NCBI GenBank assembly: GCA_965218715.1
Contig: CBDCLY010000006.1
Span: 86,497-150,496, forward strand
Reading direction: 5' to 3'
Origin: CBDCLY01 sp965218715
Lineage (GTDB): Bacteria > Bacteroidota > Bacteroidia > Flavobacteriales_E > Vicingaceae
Length of the DNA: 64,000 nt
In this document: piece by piece, positions 35,112 to 44,412 of the stretch
Numbering within the stretch: the stretch's first letter is position 1
Layout: each line of letters begins with the position of its first letter
Translations under genes and position numbers: made by a program
The notes under the pieces: generated by a model
What the model was told of the DNA's origin: nothing
The model's input: the letters and a program-made list of their open reading frames with translations, nothing else
Database searches by the model: none

Positions 35112-35798
35112 ATGAAATACATCATTTTTGGATTAGGAAATTTTGGCTCAGCATTGGGTCAGAAATTAACAGAACAAGGAAACGAGGTTATTGGTGTAGA
35201 CAATAACATGAATAAGGTAGATGCCATGAAAGAGAAAATCTCTCATACTGTTTGCTTGGATTCCACCGATCAATTTACCGTATCTGGTTTGCCTTTAAAA
35301 GATACAGATGTTGTAATAGTGGCTATTGGAGAAGATCAAGGGGCCAACATTATGACTACAGCCGTATTAAAAAACCTGAATGTAAAACGATTAATTAGCC
35401 GTGCTATTTCTCCACTTCACGAAAATGTATTGGAAGCCATGGGCATTCAAGAGATTGTTCACCCTGAAGAAGAAACGGCAGAGAGATGGGCTAAAAAACT
35501 TTGCTTTAAGGGGGTAGTTGACTCCTTTGAATTGAGCGGACAATACAGCATTGTGGAAGTTAGCGTTCCAAGTAAATATGCCGGTCTTAGCCTTCAAGAA
35601 GTTGGATTTAGGAGAAAACACAACTTGGTTGTTTTAACCACAATCAAAAGGAAGGAAGAGAAAAACTTTATTGGAGTAAATCGAGATGTTAATCACGTTC
35701 AAGGCGTTGCTTCACCTCAAACCATGTTAGCAGAAGGAGACATTATGGTAATCTATGGTGACAATAAAGACATCAAGCAATTGCTTAACCAAGATTAA
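35112..35798 (+). CDS. trkA: TrkA/KtrA-family potassium channel regulator
   Basis: 228 residues, one RCK_N (about 1-120) and one RCK_C domain (about 135-228). GLGNFGSALGQKL is the nucleotide-binding Gly-rich loop, with the acidic GVDNN at the end of strand 2. A single RCK unit is the KtrA-type arrangement; E. coli TrkA has two. It gates the TrkH-like pore by binding NAD(H) or ATP/ADP. The gene starts four bases after trkH and its end overlaps the convergent peroxiredoxin gene by 14 bases. Confidence 0.93.
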   Translation: MKYIIFGLGNFGSALGQKLTEQGNEVIGVDNNMNKVDAMKEKISHTVCLDSTDQFTVSGLPLKDTDVVIVAIGEDQGANIMTTAVLKNLNVKRLISRAISPLHENVLEAMGIQEIVHPEEETAERWAKKLCFKGVVDSFELSGQYSIVEVSVPSKYAGLSLQEVGFRRKHNLVVLTTIKRKEEKNFIGVNRDVNHVQGVASPQTMLAEGDIMVIYGDNKDIKQLLNQD

Positions 35799-36255
35799 GC
35801 TCCTTTATTTTTCTCAATAAATAATCTACGTGTTCTTGTGTCTGAAAAAAGGCCTCATACTTTGCTATGATTTCCCCTTTGGGATTAATTAGAAAGCTTG
35901 TCCGAAGTGGCAATAAATTAAACAACTGAGTGGCTCCAAATTGCTTCCTAACCACTGATTTAACATCACTTAATAAATTGTGTTTTACTCTAAACCTCTT
36001 GGAGTATTGAGCATGTGAATAAACGCTATCACTGCTAATCCCGAAAAGCTCTACACCACTTTTCTCTAAATCATGGAAGACATCTCTAAATGAACAGGTT
36101 TCATCGTCACATTTTGGCGTATTGTTTTTGGGATAGAAATAAAGAATTCGAAAATGCTCACTTTTAGAATTGAATTGAATTAGCTCTCCATGCTGGTTTT
36201 CCAATTCAAAAGAAGGAACTTCATCTCCAATAATTAAACTTCTTGAAAGCTTCAA
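35785..36255 (-). CDS. Bcp-type (AhpC/TSA) peroxiredoxin
   Basis: 156 residues, no signal peptide. YPKNNTPKCDDETCSFRD contains the peroxidatic Cys49 (in the T-P-x-C motif with its conserved Thr and Pro) and a second Cys54 five residues on, the arrangement of Bcp (PrxQ) enzymes, which form an internal disulfide. It reduces peroxides using thioredoxin. The partner Arg is probably the one in LRTSFLI near residue 118. It ends the pyrG-yidC-DUF6438-bcp run and overlaps trkA tail to tail. Confidence 0.88.
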   Translation of the reverse strand: MKLSRSLIIGDEVPSFELENQHGELIQFNSKSEHFRILYFYPKNNTPKCDDETCSFRDVFHDLEKSGVELFGISSDSVYSHAQYSKRFRVKHNLLSDVKSVVRKQFGATQLFNLLPLRTSFLINPKGEIIAKYEAFFQTQEHVDYLLRKIKELNLG

Positions 36256-36266
36256 TTTATTCGACC

Positions 36267-36872
36267 TTATTCCGACTCTTCAGCCTTATAATCAATTCCT
36301 TGAATGAGTTGATCTAAACTTGAAATCAATTTATTTAATGCTTCTGGGGCTTGATACCTTGATACTACCGCATGTTTCTCATCATCCCTTTGAATTGTCA
36401 AAATTGATGATGGCAAATCTGTCACTCCTGTATTATCGTAAACAGGGTTAAATTTGAAAAATTCAACAGATTCGATTTGGTTTCTTAATTCTTGAAGTTG
36501 TTCCTGACTAATTCTTCCTGTAAAGTTCCCATCCAACTTGGTCCATTTTCTAGCCATGAATTGTACATATCCACTATTGTAAATTTTTGCAGTATACACT
36601 GGACAACGACCAAAACAAGGCGTTTTTTGTAATCGAATGAACAAGGAATCTTCCAAGCCCTTCAAAAGACTTAGATCTGCTTTTGGCACATTATGGCTTG
36701 GTTCAACTAATTTCCCTGGTTTTTCTATAGGAATTGGCTTTTCTTGCTCTGCCTCACCAGTATTTTGAGACATGCTTTCTTTATCGACTGCCTCTTTCTT
36801 CGATTTACAAGAACTAAGCATTAAACTAAAAACTACCAATGCTGAAATTAGAAAAACACTTCTTCTTTTCAT
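36267..36872 (-). CDS. DUF6438 lipoprotein
   Basis: About 201 residues from the ATG at 36872; the frame extends 36 codons upstream, but that stretch is antisense-frame to the 3' end of yidC and would bury the signal. The signal peptide ends LSSCKSK (lipobox). A charged linker with many Glu/Lys follows, then the DUF6438 domain with TPCFGRCPVYTAKIYNSG (about residues 85-102). The conserved Cys pair CFGRC could form a disulfide or bind metal. No function is established. One base separates its start from the yidC stop codon. Confidence 0.8.
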   Translation of the reverse strand: MKRRSVFLISALVVFSLMLSSCKSKKEAVDKESMSQNTGEAEQEKPIPIEKPGKLVEPSHNVPKADLSLLKGLEDSLFIRLQKTPCFGRCPVYTAKIYNSGYVQFMARKWTKLDGNFTGRISQEQLQELRNQIESVEFFKFNPVYDNTGVTDLPSSILTIQRDDEKHAVVSRYQAPEALNKLISSLDQLIQGIDYKAEESE

Positions 36873-36873
36873 C

Positions 36874-38805
36874 TTACTTTTTCTTTGGTGTTGCAGCGCC
36901 CTTTTGTTTTGCCATTTCTTCAAGGCGTTTTTGGAAACCAGATTTCTTTTTTGCTTGAGGTCTTTTCTTATTGGATTCAATTTTAGCTCTTATGCTATCT
37001 TCGTTGATGAACACTTTACGAATCAATAATGTTTGTCCCATTGAAATTACATTGGCTAGAAAGTAATAGTAACTTAAACCAGATGAGTAACTGTTGAAGA
37101 AAAACAGCATCATCACTGGCATCATGTAAGTCATTATTTTCATTTGTGAGGCCATTGCACCCTCGGTTGCCGCTCCCATGCTCATTGAACTATTCATCCT
37201 AGTGTAAAACATTAAAGAGATGGCCATTAAAAGAGTAAATAAACTCACATGGTCTCCATAAAATGGTATACTAAAACCTTCTGGAAAATTGTAGATAGAA
37301 TCATAAGAGGATAAATCATCTGCCCACAAAAAGCTTTCTTGTCGGAGTTCAATGGATGATGGAAAGAACCTAAACATGGCTATCAAAATTGGCATCTGAA
37401 TCAACATTGGAATGCACCCACTCAAAGGGTTCACACCAGTTTGTTTATACAAGCTCATCATCGCTTGCTGCTTCTTCATTGCATCGTCTTTGTACTTTTC
37501 GTTTAATTCATTTATTTCAGGCTTTAAAACCCTCATTTTGGCCCCAGACAAATAAGTTTTGTAAGTAATCGGCATTAAAACCAATTTCAACAAAATGGTA
37601 AGTATTAAGATGATAATACCATAACTTAAATCGAAACTATCTAGGTAAGTAAATACAGGTATTACAGCAAATCGATTTACCCAACCAAAAATGCCCCAAC
37701 CTAAATTGATAATGTTTTGCATCTCTAGGTCATACTGACTTAAAGTATTGTAATTGTTTGGTCCAAAATAAATAGACATTCCAAACTGCTCGCTTGGGAT
37801 CCCTTGAACTGGAATGCTTAATGAAGTCTTTAAGGTTTTTACATAATCAGTGCTTTCTTCATCAGTCACTGTTTCCATAAATGCTTTAGACTTATCGAAA
37901 TAATTATCTGCAACAATAGTGGTATTAAAAAACTGTTGTTTTAGGGAAACCCATTTTACCGATGCCTCAAAATTTTCCTTCTCGTCACTTGTTGCTGCAA
38001 GGTCATCAACATCTTCGTCTTTGTATTTGTAGAATATTGTGGTTGCTTCTCTTTGGCTTTTTAATCCTTTCTCCTGGTTAGGTGCATTAAGTACCCAATC
38101 CATGTACATTTCTCCAGATCTCGCATCGACAATTTGATCCAATCCAATTAAGTTGATATCAAAATCAATCATGTAATTGTTTCCTTGGATAGTATAAACG
38201 AACTCCAAGTAGCTGTTTCCATCTTCTGCCGCCAATTGAAATCGGATAATTTCACTCTGCTCACCGCTGATGCTCATGTCATTTGCATCTGTTTTAAAAA
38301 CTAAATCGTCGGTGTAAATGCTATTGTTGGATTTTGTAAAAAAGTTAAGGTTAAACTGAGAAGTTGAATCCATTAATATCAAAGGATCACCAGAATAGGT
38401 TTTAAAACCTTTTAGGTTCACTTTCTCAAGCTTTCCACCCTTAGTATTGAAGTCAATAATGAATTTATCGGTCTCAACTTGTATTGTTTTTGCTTCTCCT
38501 GTTGCAGCTTGGTAAAAGCTTCCATAATTTGCTCTGGCCAAAGAGGATTGTACAGAATCATTTGCATTTTGAAAGTTTTCTTCAGGGCTAATTTGAGCTT
38601 CATTACCAGTTGAAATCTGTGCTTGTTCAATTTCAACAGAAGCCTCATTAGCAATTCTTCTCTCTTCCTCTAGTTTTACATTTTCAATTGAATCTTGTCG
38701 CAAACGGGCTGCTTCAACCTCGGCGTCGCTTGGTGCATTTAGCACGCTAAATCCAATAATTATTGCTCCAATCAATAGGAGTCCTGTGAGCGTATTTTTA
38801 TCCAT
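36874..38805 (-). CDS. yidC: Membrane protein insertase YidC
   Basis: 643 residues. An N-terminal anchor (about 5-22) is followed by a large periplasmic P1 domain (about 80-370) and the conserved five-helix insertase core. The core includes YKTYLSGAKMRVLKPEI, NPLSGCIPMLIQMPILIAMF and a charged C-terminal tail rich in Lys, which contacts the ribosome. The conserved groove Arg is not unambiguous from sequence alone. The protein helps insert inner-membrane proteins with or after Sec. It starts 14 bases after the pyrG stop, so both are probably on one transcript. Confidence 0.96.
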   Translation of the reverse strand: MDKNTLTGLLLIGAIIIGFSVLNAPSDAEVEAARLRQDSIENVKLEEERRIANEASVEIEQAQISTGNEAQISPEENFQNANDSVQSSLARANYGSFYQAATGEAKTIQVETDKFIIDFNTKGGKLEKVNLKGFKTYSGDPLILMDSTSQFNLNFFTKSNNSIYTDDLVFKTDANDMSISGEQSEIIRFQLAAEDGNSYLEFVYTIQGNNYMIDFDINLIGLDQIVDARSGEMYMDWVLNAPNQEKGLKSQREATTIFYKYKDEDVDDLAATSDEKENFEASVKWVSLKQQFFNTTIVADNYFDKSKAFMETVTDEESTDYVKTLKTSLSIPVQGIPSEQFGMSIYFGPNNYNTLSQYDLEMQNIINLGWGIFGWVNRFAVIPVFTYLDSFDLSYGIIILILTILLKLVLMPITYKTYLSGAKMRVLKPEINELNEKYKDDAMKKQQAMMSLYKQTGVNPLSGCIPMLIQMPILIAMFRFFPSSIELRQESFLWADDLSSYDSIYNFPEGFSIPFYGDHVSLFTLLMAISLMFYTRMNSSMSMGAATEGAMASQMKIMTYMMPVMMLFFFNSYSSGLSYYYFLANVISMGQTLLIRKVFINEDSIRAKIESNKKRPQAKKKSGFQKRLEEMAKQKGAATPKKK

Positions 38806-38819
38806 TACTTATTAATTCC

Positions 38820-40433
38820 TTATTTCGATTTTTCGATGGCAGCCCTTATAAAGTCTACGAACAATGGGTGAGGATTTAAAACTGTTGATTTATATTCTGG
38901 ATGAAATTGAACACCAACAAACCATGGGTGGTTATCCAATTCAACTATTTCAACCATTTTTCCCTCTGGGTTTATCCCAGTAGTTTTCATCCCAGCCTCT
39001 TCAAACTGCTTAGTATAGTCGTTATTGAATTCAAATCGATGCCTATGCCTTTCTGTAACATTATTGCTTCCGTATGCCTTTGCCGCTAAACTCTGGTCTT
39101 TAACATCACAATCATATGCACCTAAGCGCATGGTACCGCCTTTATCAGAAACTCCTTTTTGCGCTTCCATCAAGTAAATTACTGGGTCCTGAGTTGAGGC
39201 TTCAATTTCTGTTGTATGCGCTTCGTTTAAATTCAAAACATTTCTCGCAAATTCTACAACTGCGCATTGCATGCCTAAGCAAATGCCAAGAAAAGGGATT
39301 TTATTTATCCTGGCATGTTCCACTGCCACAATCTTCCCTTCTATTCCACGCTCACCAAAACCTGGTGCGACTAAAACTCCATCTAGTTTACTTAACAATT
39401 CTTCTACATTTCCTTTTTTTATGCTTTCAGAATGAATCCATTCAACCTCAACTGCAGCTTGATGAGAAACCCCAGCATGTTTTATTGCTTCATGTATTGA
39501 GATATATGAGTCCTTTAATTCTATGTATTTTCCTATTAAACCAATTTTAACAGTCTTCTCAGGGTTTTTTAATCTTCTCAACACCTCTTTCCAAGCATTC
39601 AAACTAGGAGCTTCTTTGAGCGGCAAATCAAATTTTCTCAAGACGACTTGATCCAATTTTTCTTTTTGCATTAAAACGGGCACTTCATAAATGGTGTCCA
39701 CGTTTTTTGATTCAATAACAGCATCAGAAGAAATGTTACAAAACAAGGCTACCTTTTGCTTGATTTCATCCGAGATCGGGTGTTCTGTTCTAAGTACCAG
39801 CACATCCGCTTGTACTCCACTCTCTAATAATTGCTTAACTGAATGTTGAGTTGGCTTTGTTTTCAATTCGCCTGACGAAGCCAAGAATGGAAGTAAGGTT
39901 AAATGAATGACCAAACAATCGATGCTTGGATCCCATTTAAGCTGACGAACTGCCTCGATATAAGGCAATGATTCAATATCTCCTACTGTACCACCAATTT
40001 CAGTAATAATGATGTCATACTTACCCGTCTTGCCCAATAATTGGATTCTTCTTTTGATTTCATCGGTAATGTGAGGAATCACTTGAACTGTTTTACCCAA
40101 AAAAGCCCCTTCTCTTTCTTTATTGATTACATGCTGGTAGATTCTTCCAGTAGTAACATTGTTTGCTTGAGATGTTGGTTTGTCTAAAAAACGTTCATAA
40201 TGACCCAGGTCCAAATCAGTTTCAGCACCATCATCGGTTACAAAGCATTCACCATGTTCGTATGGATTAAGGGTTCCTGGATCTACATTGATATACGGAT
40301 CCAATTTTTGAATGGTAACGGAGTACCCTCTAGCCTGTAAAAGTTTAGCCAATGAGGCGGAAATTATTCCCTTTCCGAGAGAGGAAGTTACCCCTCCGGT
40401 AACAAAAATATACTTGGTTTTAGAATCAGGCAT
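38820..40433 (-). CDS. pyrG: CTP synthase
   Basis: 537 residues. The N-terminal synthetase domain begins KYIFVTGGVTSSLGKG (P-loop) and includes LDPYINVDPGTL. The C-terminal glutamine amidotransferase domain has the nucleophile in GICLGMQCAVVEF and the His-Glu in FHPEYKS. It makes CTP from UTP, ATP and glutamine-derived ammonia. Start choice is supported by the conserved N-terminus. A TAATTTTG -7 element lies about 32 bases upstream. It leads the pyrG-yidC-DUF6438-bcp operon. Confidence 0.98.
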   Translation of the reverse strand: MPDSKTKYIFVTGGVTSSLGKGIISASLAKLLQARGYSVTIQKLDPYINVDPGTLNPYEHGECFVTDDGAETDLDLGHYERFLDKPTSQANNVTTGRIYQHVINKEREGAFLGKTVQVIPHITDEIKRRIQLLGKTGKYDIIITEIGGTVGDIESLPYIEAVRQLKWDPSIDCLVIHLTLLPFLASSGELKTKPTQHSVKQLLESGVQADVLVLRTEHPISDEIKQKVALFCNISSDAVIESKNVDTIYEVPVLMQKEKLDQVVLRKFDLPLKEAPSLNAWKEVLRRLKNPEKTVKIGLIGKYIELKDSYISIHEAIKHAGVSHQAAVEVEWIHSESIKKGNVEELLSKLDGVLVAPGFGERGIEGKIVAVEHARINKIPFLGICLGMQCAVVEFARNVLNLNEAHTTEIEASTQDPVIYLMEAQKGVSDKGGTMRLGAYDCDVKDQSLAAKAYGSNNVTERHRHRFEFNNDYTKQFEEAGMKTTGINPEGKMVEIVELDNHPWFVGVQFHPEYKSTVLNPHPLFVDFIRAAIEKSK

Positions 40434-40464
40434 TGGGGGTGTCAGTTTTCAATTAAACTGTGCC

Positions 40465-40472
40465 CAAAATTA
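40465..40472 (-). promoter_or_regulatory. Candidate -7 element (TAATTTTG) for the pyrG operon
   Basis: The minus-strand sequence matches TAnnTTTG and gives a leader of about 25-30 bases. No -33 TTTG is evident at the expected distance. Confidence 0.4.
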
Positions 40473-40507
40473 ACATAATTAAAGCGGCGAAAAAAACGAA
40501 TTAGGCC

Positions 40508-42844
40508 TTAAAAAGTAAGACTTAAACCAATACTTGGTAAGATGGGCAATTGATCAACCCTTTCGCTAGTAACCCTATTCACATAAAAGATATTATCTCT
40601 ATTGTAAACATTTGTAACACTGGCACTTGCTTCTAAAATTGAATTCTCACTTAAGACAAATTTCCTTGTCAAGGAAACATCAAATCGATGATAAAATGGC
40701 AAGCGGCCTTTGTTCAATTCTCCATATCGGATTCCTAAGTCACCATTAGCTGTTGTATAATCATCTCTTATGTTGCCTTGAAAACCAAGATTTTCATAAA
40801 AGCCGGTGGTTTGTGTAAGTGGAAATCCTGAGCCTAAATTCCAACGTGCATCTGCAGTCCAAACAAGGTCTTTTCCGAAAGTAATTGAGCCCACAAAGTT
40901 TACATTGTGTCTTCTATCGAATATTGGCAAGTAAGATTGAATACCATCGTATCTTTCAACTTTACTTATGGAATAGACTGCCCAGATACTGACTTGCTTT
41001 TTAGTATACTTAACAGATAAATCAATACCATAAGCGCTTCCTTTTTCAACAATATAATCCTTCTTCAACTCATCTGGCTGATTTGCATTGGCAATATTGT
41101 CTTCATAAATTTTATTCCTATTGAGGTTTACCAATTGATTAAAATCTTTAATGTAACCTTCTAGGTTTAGAGTAATGTATCGATTCACATCCACCTCAAA
41201 CCCTAAAATTCCATGCCTAGCCTTTTGAAGTTCATTTTTTATATCGCTCACACTTCCATCTTCTTCATTGAACTCATCTTGTAAATTGTCGGGGCCAGAT
41301 AAAAATCCATAAAACAAATTCACAACATCACGGTCTGAAGTAGCACTTAAAAGGTTTTGAGAATAAAGACCACCTGCTCCCTTAATTCTAAAATTGTCTG
41401 TTATGTTGTATTTAAACCCTAAACGAGGTTCTGGAGAAATGGTGGCCAAGGAAGCATAATAATGCACCCTAAAACTTGGTTCCAACACCAGTTTCCCAAT
41501 GTTTAAAGTATATTGAAGATACCCCGCGATTTCCGTAGTATTTTGTATTTGCTCAATTCTTTGCTCTACAGAATTTACAAATGAGAAATCAGTTTTAAAT
41601 CCTAATATTTCAAAACCAAACTTAGAACTGTTGTCGCCATTAAAATTGGTAAAGTTCATGGCTGCATTAAAACCATTTATCGCACTTCTTCTATCTTTTA
41701 CAGCTGCAGTTTCTTCTTTCTCTATAGCAGTTGTTTCATAGTTTGACATGGCAATGGTTCCATCTATCAAAACAGTTGATCTAGCAGGAATCATTACAAA
41801 ATTACTTCCTCCACCATATTGTTTCCATTTAAAACCAGCTACATTAGGGTAATTCACCTCATCTTCGAAATTAAAACCAAAGAAATTCACTTTACTTCCA
41901 TTGCTTCCATTAAGGGAGACCTTCCCGTAAATGTCTTGGTAATTGTATGGTAAACCATCCTCATCTATATACTTATAAAGGCTTTTAGAACTTTGATCTA
42001 AGTATGAATTTTTATAAGAAAGGATAAAAGATTTGCTTCCCCCTCCTTGTTTCTTAGGCTTTGAAATTGGCCCTTCTACCAATAATTTAGAACCAAAAGT
42101 GTTTCCAGAAATCTTCCCTCCTAACCTTTGCTTATTTCCATCTTTTGTTTTAATGTCCATAATTGAAGATATTCTACCTCCATATTCAGCTGAGAACCCA
42201 CCTGTATAAACATCTGCTGTTCTAAGTATGTCGGTGTCAAAAACTGAAAACAAACCAATACTATGAAATGGATTGTAGATCACCATACCATCAAGCAAGA
42301 CCTTGTTTTGGATTGGAGATCCGCCCCTTATGTATAATTGACCACCTTGGTCACCTGTAAAAACAACACCAGGTAAAACTTGCAGGTATTGAGCTAAATC
42401 TGGATCGCCACCAATTGCAGGCATTTTTTTAATGTCTTTTGGAGTCAATTTCACAACAGACATCTTAACTGCGGTTTGAGCTTCTTGCTTCTCTGCAGAA
42501 ATGGTTACCACGTCTAATTTTATTGTTGATTCACCTATGAATAATTTTCTATCTACAATTTGCCCAGCTTTCTTCAATTCAACACTAGCCTTTGCAGTAT
42601 CATAACCAATAGAACTAGCAACTAAACTATAAGTCCCTAAAGGAACTTTTGTAAGATTAAAATATCCATTATCGTCAGTTGTTCCTCCAATTGTGGTTCC
42701 TTCTAAATAAACATTGGTATAGATGGCTGGTTCTTCAGATTTTTTCAAATAAACAAAACCCCTAACAGAGCCAGTTTGAGCCATTACAGCTGAAAAAGAG
42801 AAGAGAACAATAAAACTAAATAGGATGATTTTTAATCTTGGCAT
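40508..42844 (-). CDS. TonB-dependent receptor with CarboxypepD_reg-like N-terminal domain
   Basis: About 778 residues from the ATG at 42844 (seven codons inside the longest frame), which gives a clean signal peptide ending VMAQ. Next are a carboxypeptidase-regulatory-like domain (about 25-105, GTTIGGTTDDNGYFNL), a plug domain (about 115-220; GGDPDLAQYLQVLPGV, QLYIRGGSPIQNKVLLDGM) and a 22-strand barrel. The substrate is unknown; no SusD partner or metal-uptake gene is adjacent. A TATATTTG element is 19 bases upstream. Followed by a 74-base gap to pyrG in the same direction. Confidence 0.9.
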   Translation of the reverse strand: MPRLKIILFSFIVLFSFSAVMAQTGSVRGFVYLKKSEEPAIYTNVYLEGTTIGGTTDDNGYFNLTKVPLGTYSLVASSIGYDTAKASVELKKAGQIVDRKLFIGESTIKLDVVTISAEKQEAQTAVKMSVVKLTPKDIKKMPAIGGDPDLAQYLQVLPGVVFTGDQGGQLYIRGGSPIQNKVLLDGMVIYNPFHSIGLFSVFDTDILRTADVYTGGFSAEYGGRISSIMDIKTKDGNKQRLGGKISGNTFGSKLLVEGPISKPKKQGGGSKSFILSYKNSYLDQSSKSLYKYIDEDGLPYNYQDIYGKVSLNGSNGSKVNFFGFNFEDEVNYPNVAGFKWKQYGGGSNFVMIPARSTVLIDGTIAMSNYETTAIEKEETAAVKDRRSAINGFNAAMNFTNFNGDNSSKFGFEILGFKTDFSFVNSVEQRIEQIQNTTEIAGYLQYTLNIGKLVLEPSFRVHYYASLATISPEPRLGFKYNITDNFRIKGAGGLYSQNLLSATSDRDVVNLFYGFLSGPDNLQDEFNEEDGSVSDIKNELQKARHGILGFEVDVNRYITLNLEGYIKDFNQLVNLNRNKIYEDNIANANQPDELKKDYIVEKGSAYGIDLSVKYTKKQVSIWAVYSISKVERYDGIQSYLPIFDRRHNVNFVGSITFGKDLVWTADARWNLGSGFPLTQTTGFYENLGFQGNIRDDYTTANGDLGIRYGELNKGRLPFYHRFDVSLTRKFVLSENSILEASASVTNVYNRDNIFYVNRVTSERVDQLPILPSIGLSLTF

Positions 42845-42862
42845 ATTGGAATTTTGAAGCGA

Positions 42863-42870
42863 CAAATATA
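42863..42870 (-). promoter_or_regulatory. Candidate -7 element (TATATTTG) for the TonB receptor gene
   Basis: Perfect TAnnTTTG on the minus strand, with a TTTG about 15-16 bases further upstream (slightly short of the usual spacing). It lies between the receptor start and holA. Confidence 0.45.
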
Positions 42871-42913
42871 AGCAATCGACCGCCTCAAATTTGTCATGTT
42901 ATTAGGACACCTC

Positions 42914-43933
42914 TTAATTTTTTTTTGCTGCTTGAGGATGAAAAATTGCATGAATCAGTTCCTTTAAAATATCATAATTGGATGCTGATTTGTTTCCAAC
43001 TCCTTTACTGTGCAGATCAGCCTTTTTTAAAGCACTAATAATTCTAGCTAAATGCTTTACAGAATAATTTTGTGCCGCCCTTTGGTAATCTTTTATGAAA
43101 AATGGGTTCACTCCTAAACCTCGAGCAATTGTTTGAGGCGCCCCCCCTTTTAATACATGATACAATAACACTTGAGAAAAGAAGCGATACATTGCCGGAA
43201 GAACAAGTGGCAATGCGTAATTCTTTTCATTTTTTCCAAAATGGTGAATTATTCTATTTGCCTTTTCTTCATTTCTTGACCCCATTGCTGCATTTAATTC
43301 GAACACATTGTACTCTTTACTTAAACCGATATTATCGCTAACCTGCTTTACTCCTATCGCTTCCTTTTTTGATGCTCCAATTAATAACTTATCAATCTCA
43401 TTGGAAATTTTAGACAATTCAAACCCGGTAGATTCGACCAGAAGATAACTGGCTTTTGGTTCAATAGAATAGCCATGAGACTTAACATACCCTTCTACCC
43501 ATGGGATAACTTGATTTTCATATAATTTTTTAGACTCAAACCAGACACCATGAATTTTAGCTTTGTTGATGCTTTTATTTCTACCATCAGGTTTTTTGTA
43601 TTTATGACAAATTACAAGCACGGTGCTTTCTAGGGGATTCTCAAAATAACTTCCTAAGCTCTCCCATTTTTTCATTGTTTGTGCCTCTTTCACAATGATT
43701 AAATTGTATTTAGACATCATCGGAAACCTTTTTGCAGCAGACAAGATTTCTCCCTCATCAGTTTCTAAGCCATACAATATGGTTTGATTGAATGACTTTT
43801 CTTCTTCAGATAGAAGTTTTTCTTCTATGTAATCGCTAATCCTATCAATAAAATATTCTTCTTCTCCACATAGAAAGTAGATGGGTTTTATTTGCCCATT
43901 TTTCAAGTCCTTAAGAATATGCTGATAATCCAA
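42914..43933 (-). CDS. holA: DNA polymerase III subunit delta
   Basis: 339 residues. The N-terminus, IKPIYFLCGEEEYFIDR, is the usual HolA start of an AAA+-like fold without a functional Walker A. FELSKISNEIDKLLIG and the C-terminal collar region (IARGLGVNPFFIKDYQRAAQNYS) are typical. Delta opens the beta sliding clamp within the clamp loader. The gene is head to head with the HSDR_N gene; only 23 bases separate the starts, so the two promoters must overlap. Confidence 0.93.
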   Translation of the reverse strand: MDYQHILKDLKNGQIKPIYFLCGEEEYFIDRISDYIEEKLLSEEEKSFNQTILYGLETDEGEILSAAKRFPMMSKYNLIIVKEAQTMKKWESLGSYFENPLESTVLVICHKYKKPDGRNKSINKAKIHGVWFESKKLYENQVIPWVEGYVKSHGYSIEPKASYLLVESTGFELSKISNEIDKLLIGASKKEAIGVKQVSDNIGLSKEYNVFELNAAMGSRNEEKANRIIHHFGKNEKNYALPLVLPAMYRFFSQVLLYHVLKGGAPQTIARGLGVNPFFIKDYQRAAQNYSVKHLARIISALKKADLHSKGVGNKSASNYDILKELIHAIFHPQAAKKN

Positions 43934-43943
43934 TCTGACTAAT

Positions 43944-43951
43944 TAAATTTG
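43944..43951 (+). promoter_or_regulatory. Candidate -7 element (TAAATTTG) five bases before the HSDR_N start
   Basis: Perfect TAnnTTTG. With transcription expected to start about five to seven bases downstream, the mRNA would begin at or near the ATG at 43957, so it may be leaderless. No -33 match is visible. Confidence 0.4.
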
Positions 43952-43956
43952 TTACG

Positions 43957-44412
43957 ATGAAAGACCTTAATCTCCCATCTTATTCATTCCGAATAATTGC
44001 AGAGAACAAAAAAACTAAAATTTTTGATGCTTTAAGGGGCGGATACTTTGTTTTAAGTCCGGAGGAATGGGTTAGGCAAAATTTCCTCCAGTTTCTCATC
44101 CAAGAAAAAGGCTTTCCAGCTGGAAGAATTGCAGTAGAATGCAGCCTAAAGGTTCATCAAAAGAAATTAAGAGCAGATGCAGTTGTTTACGACACAAATG
44201 GGAAAGCCATTGTATTAATTGAATGCAAGGCGCCAGAAATTGAAATTAGTCAGGCAGCTTTCAACCAAATAGCAAAGTATAACCTTAATTTTAAGCTACC
44301 GTATTTATTGATTACTAATGGACTAAAACACTTTTGTGCAAAAGTCGATGTTAGTTCAAAAGAAATTCATTTTCTAAAGGAATTGCCTTCTTATGAAGAG
44401 TTATCAGCTTAA
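43957..44412 (+). CDS. Orphan HSDR_N-type (type I restriction R subunit N-terminal) domain protein
   Basis: 151 residues comprising only the nuclease-like domain. The PD-(D/E)xK core is intact: RADAVVYD (Asp74) followed by VLIECKAPE (Glu89, Lys91). The N-terminus, IFDALRGGYFVLSPEEWVRQNFLQFLI, is a conserved lead-in for the family. No helicase domain, hsdM or hsdS is nearby, so this is not a restriction system. Similar stand-alone genes occur beside holA in Bacteroidota as far as I recall. The product may be a DNA-repair or processing nuclease. Its end overlaps the subtilisin start by 20 bases. Confidence 0.82.
   Translation: MKDLNLPSYSFRIIAENKKTKIFDALRGGYFVLSPEEWVRQNFLQFLIQEKGFPAGRIAVECSLKVHQKKLRADAVVYDTNGKAIVLIECKAPEIEISQAAFNQIAKYNLNFKLPYLLITNGLKHFCAKVDVSSKEIHFLKELPSYEELSA

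Noticed and set aside
36873..36980. Basic N-terminal extension of the DUF6438 protein
   Set aside because: It reads out of frame through the Lys-rich 3' end of yidC; the lipoprotein signal begins at the ATG at 36872.
43957..44412. Part of a type I restriction-modification system
   Set aside because: Only the N-terminal nuclease-like domain is present; no helicase, methyltransferase or specificity gene is nearby.
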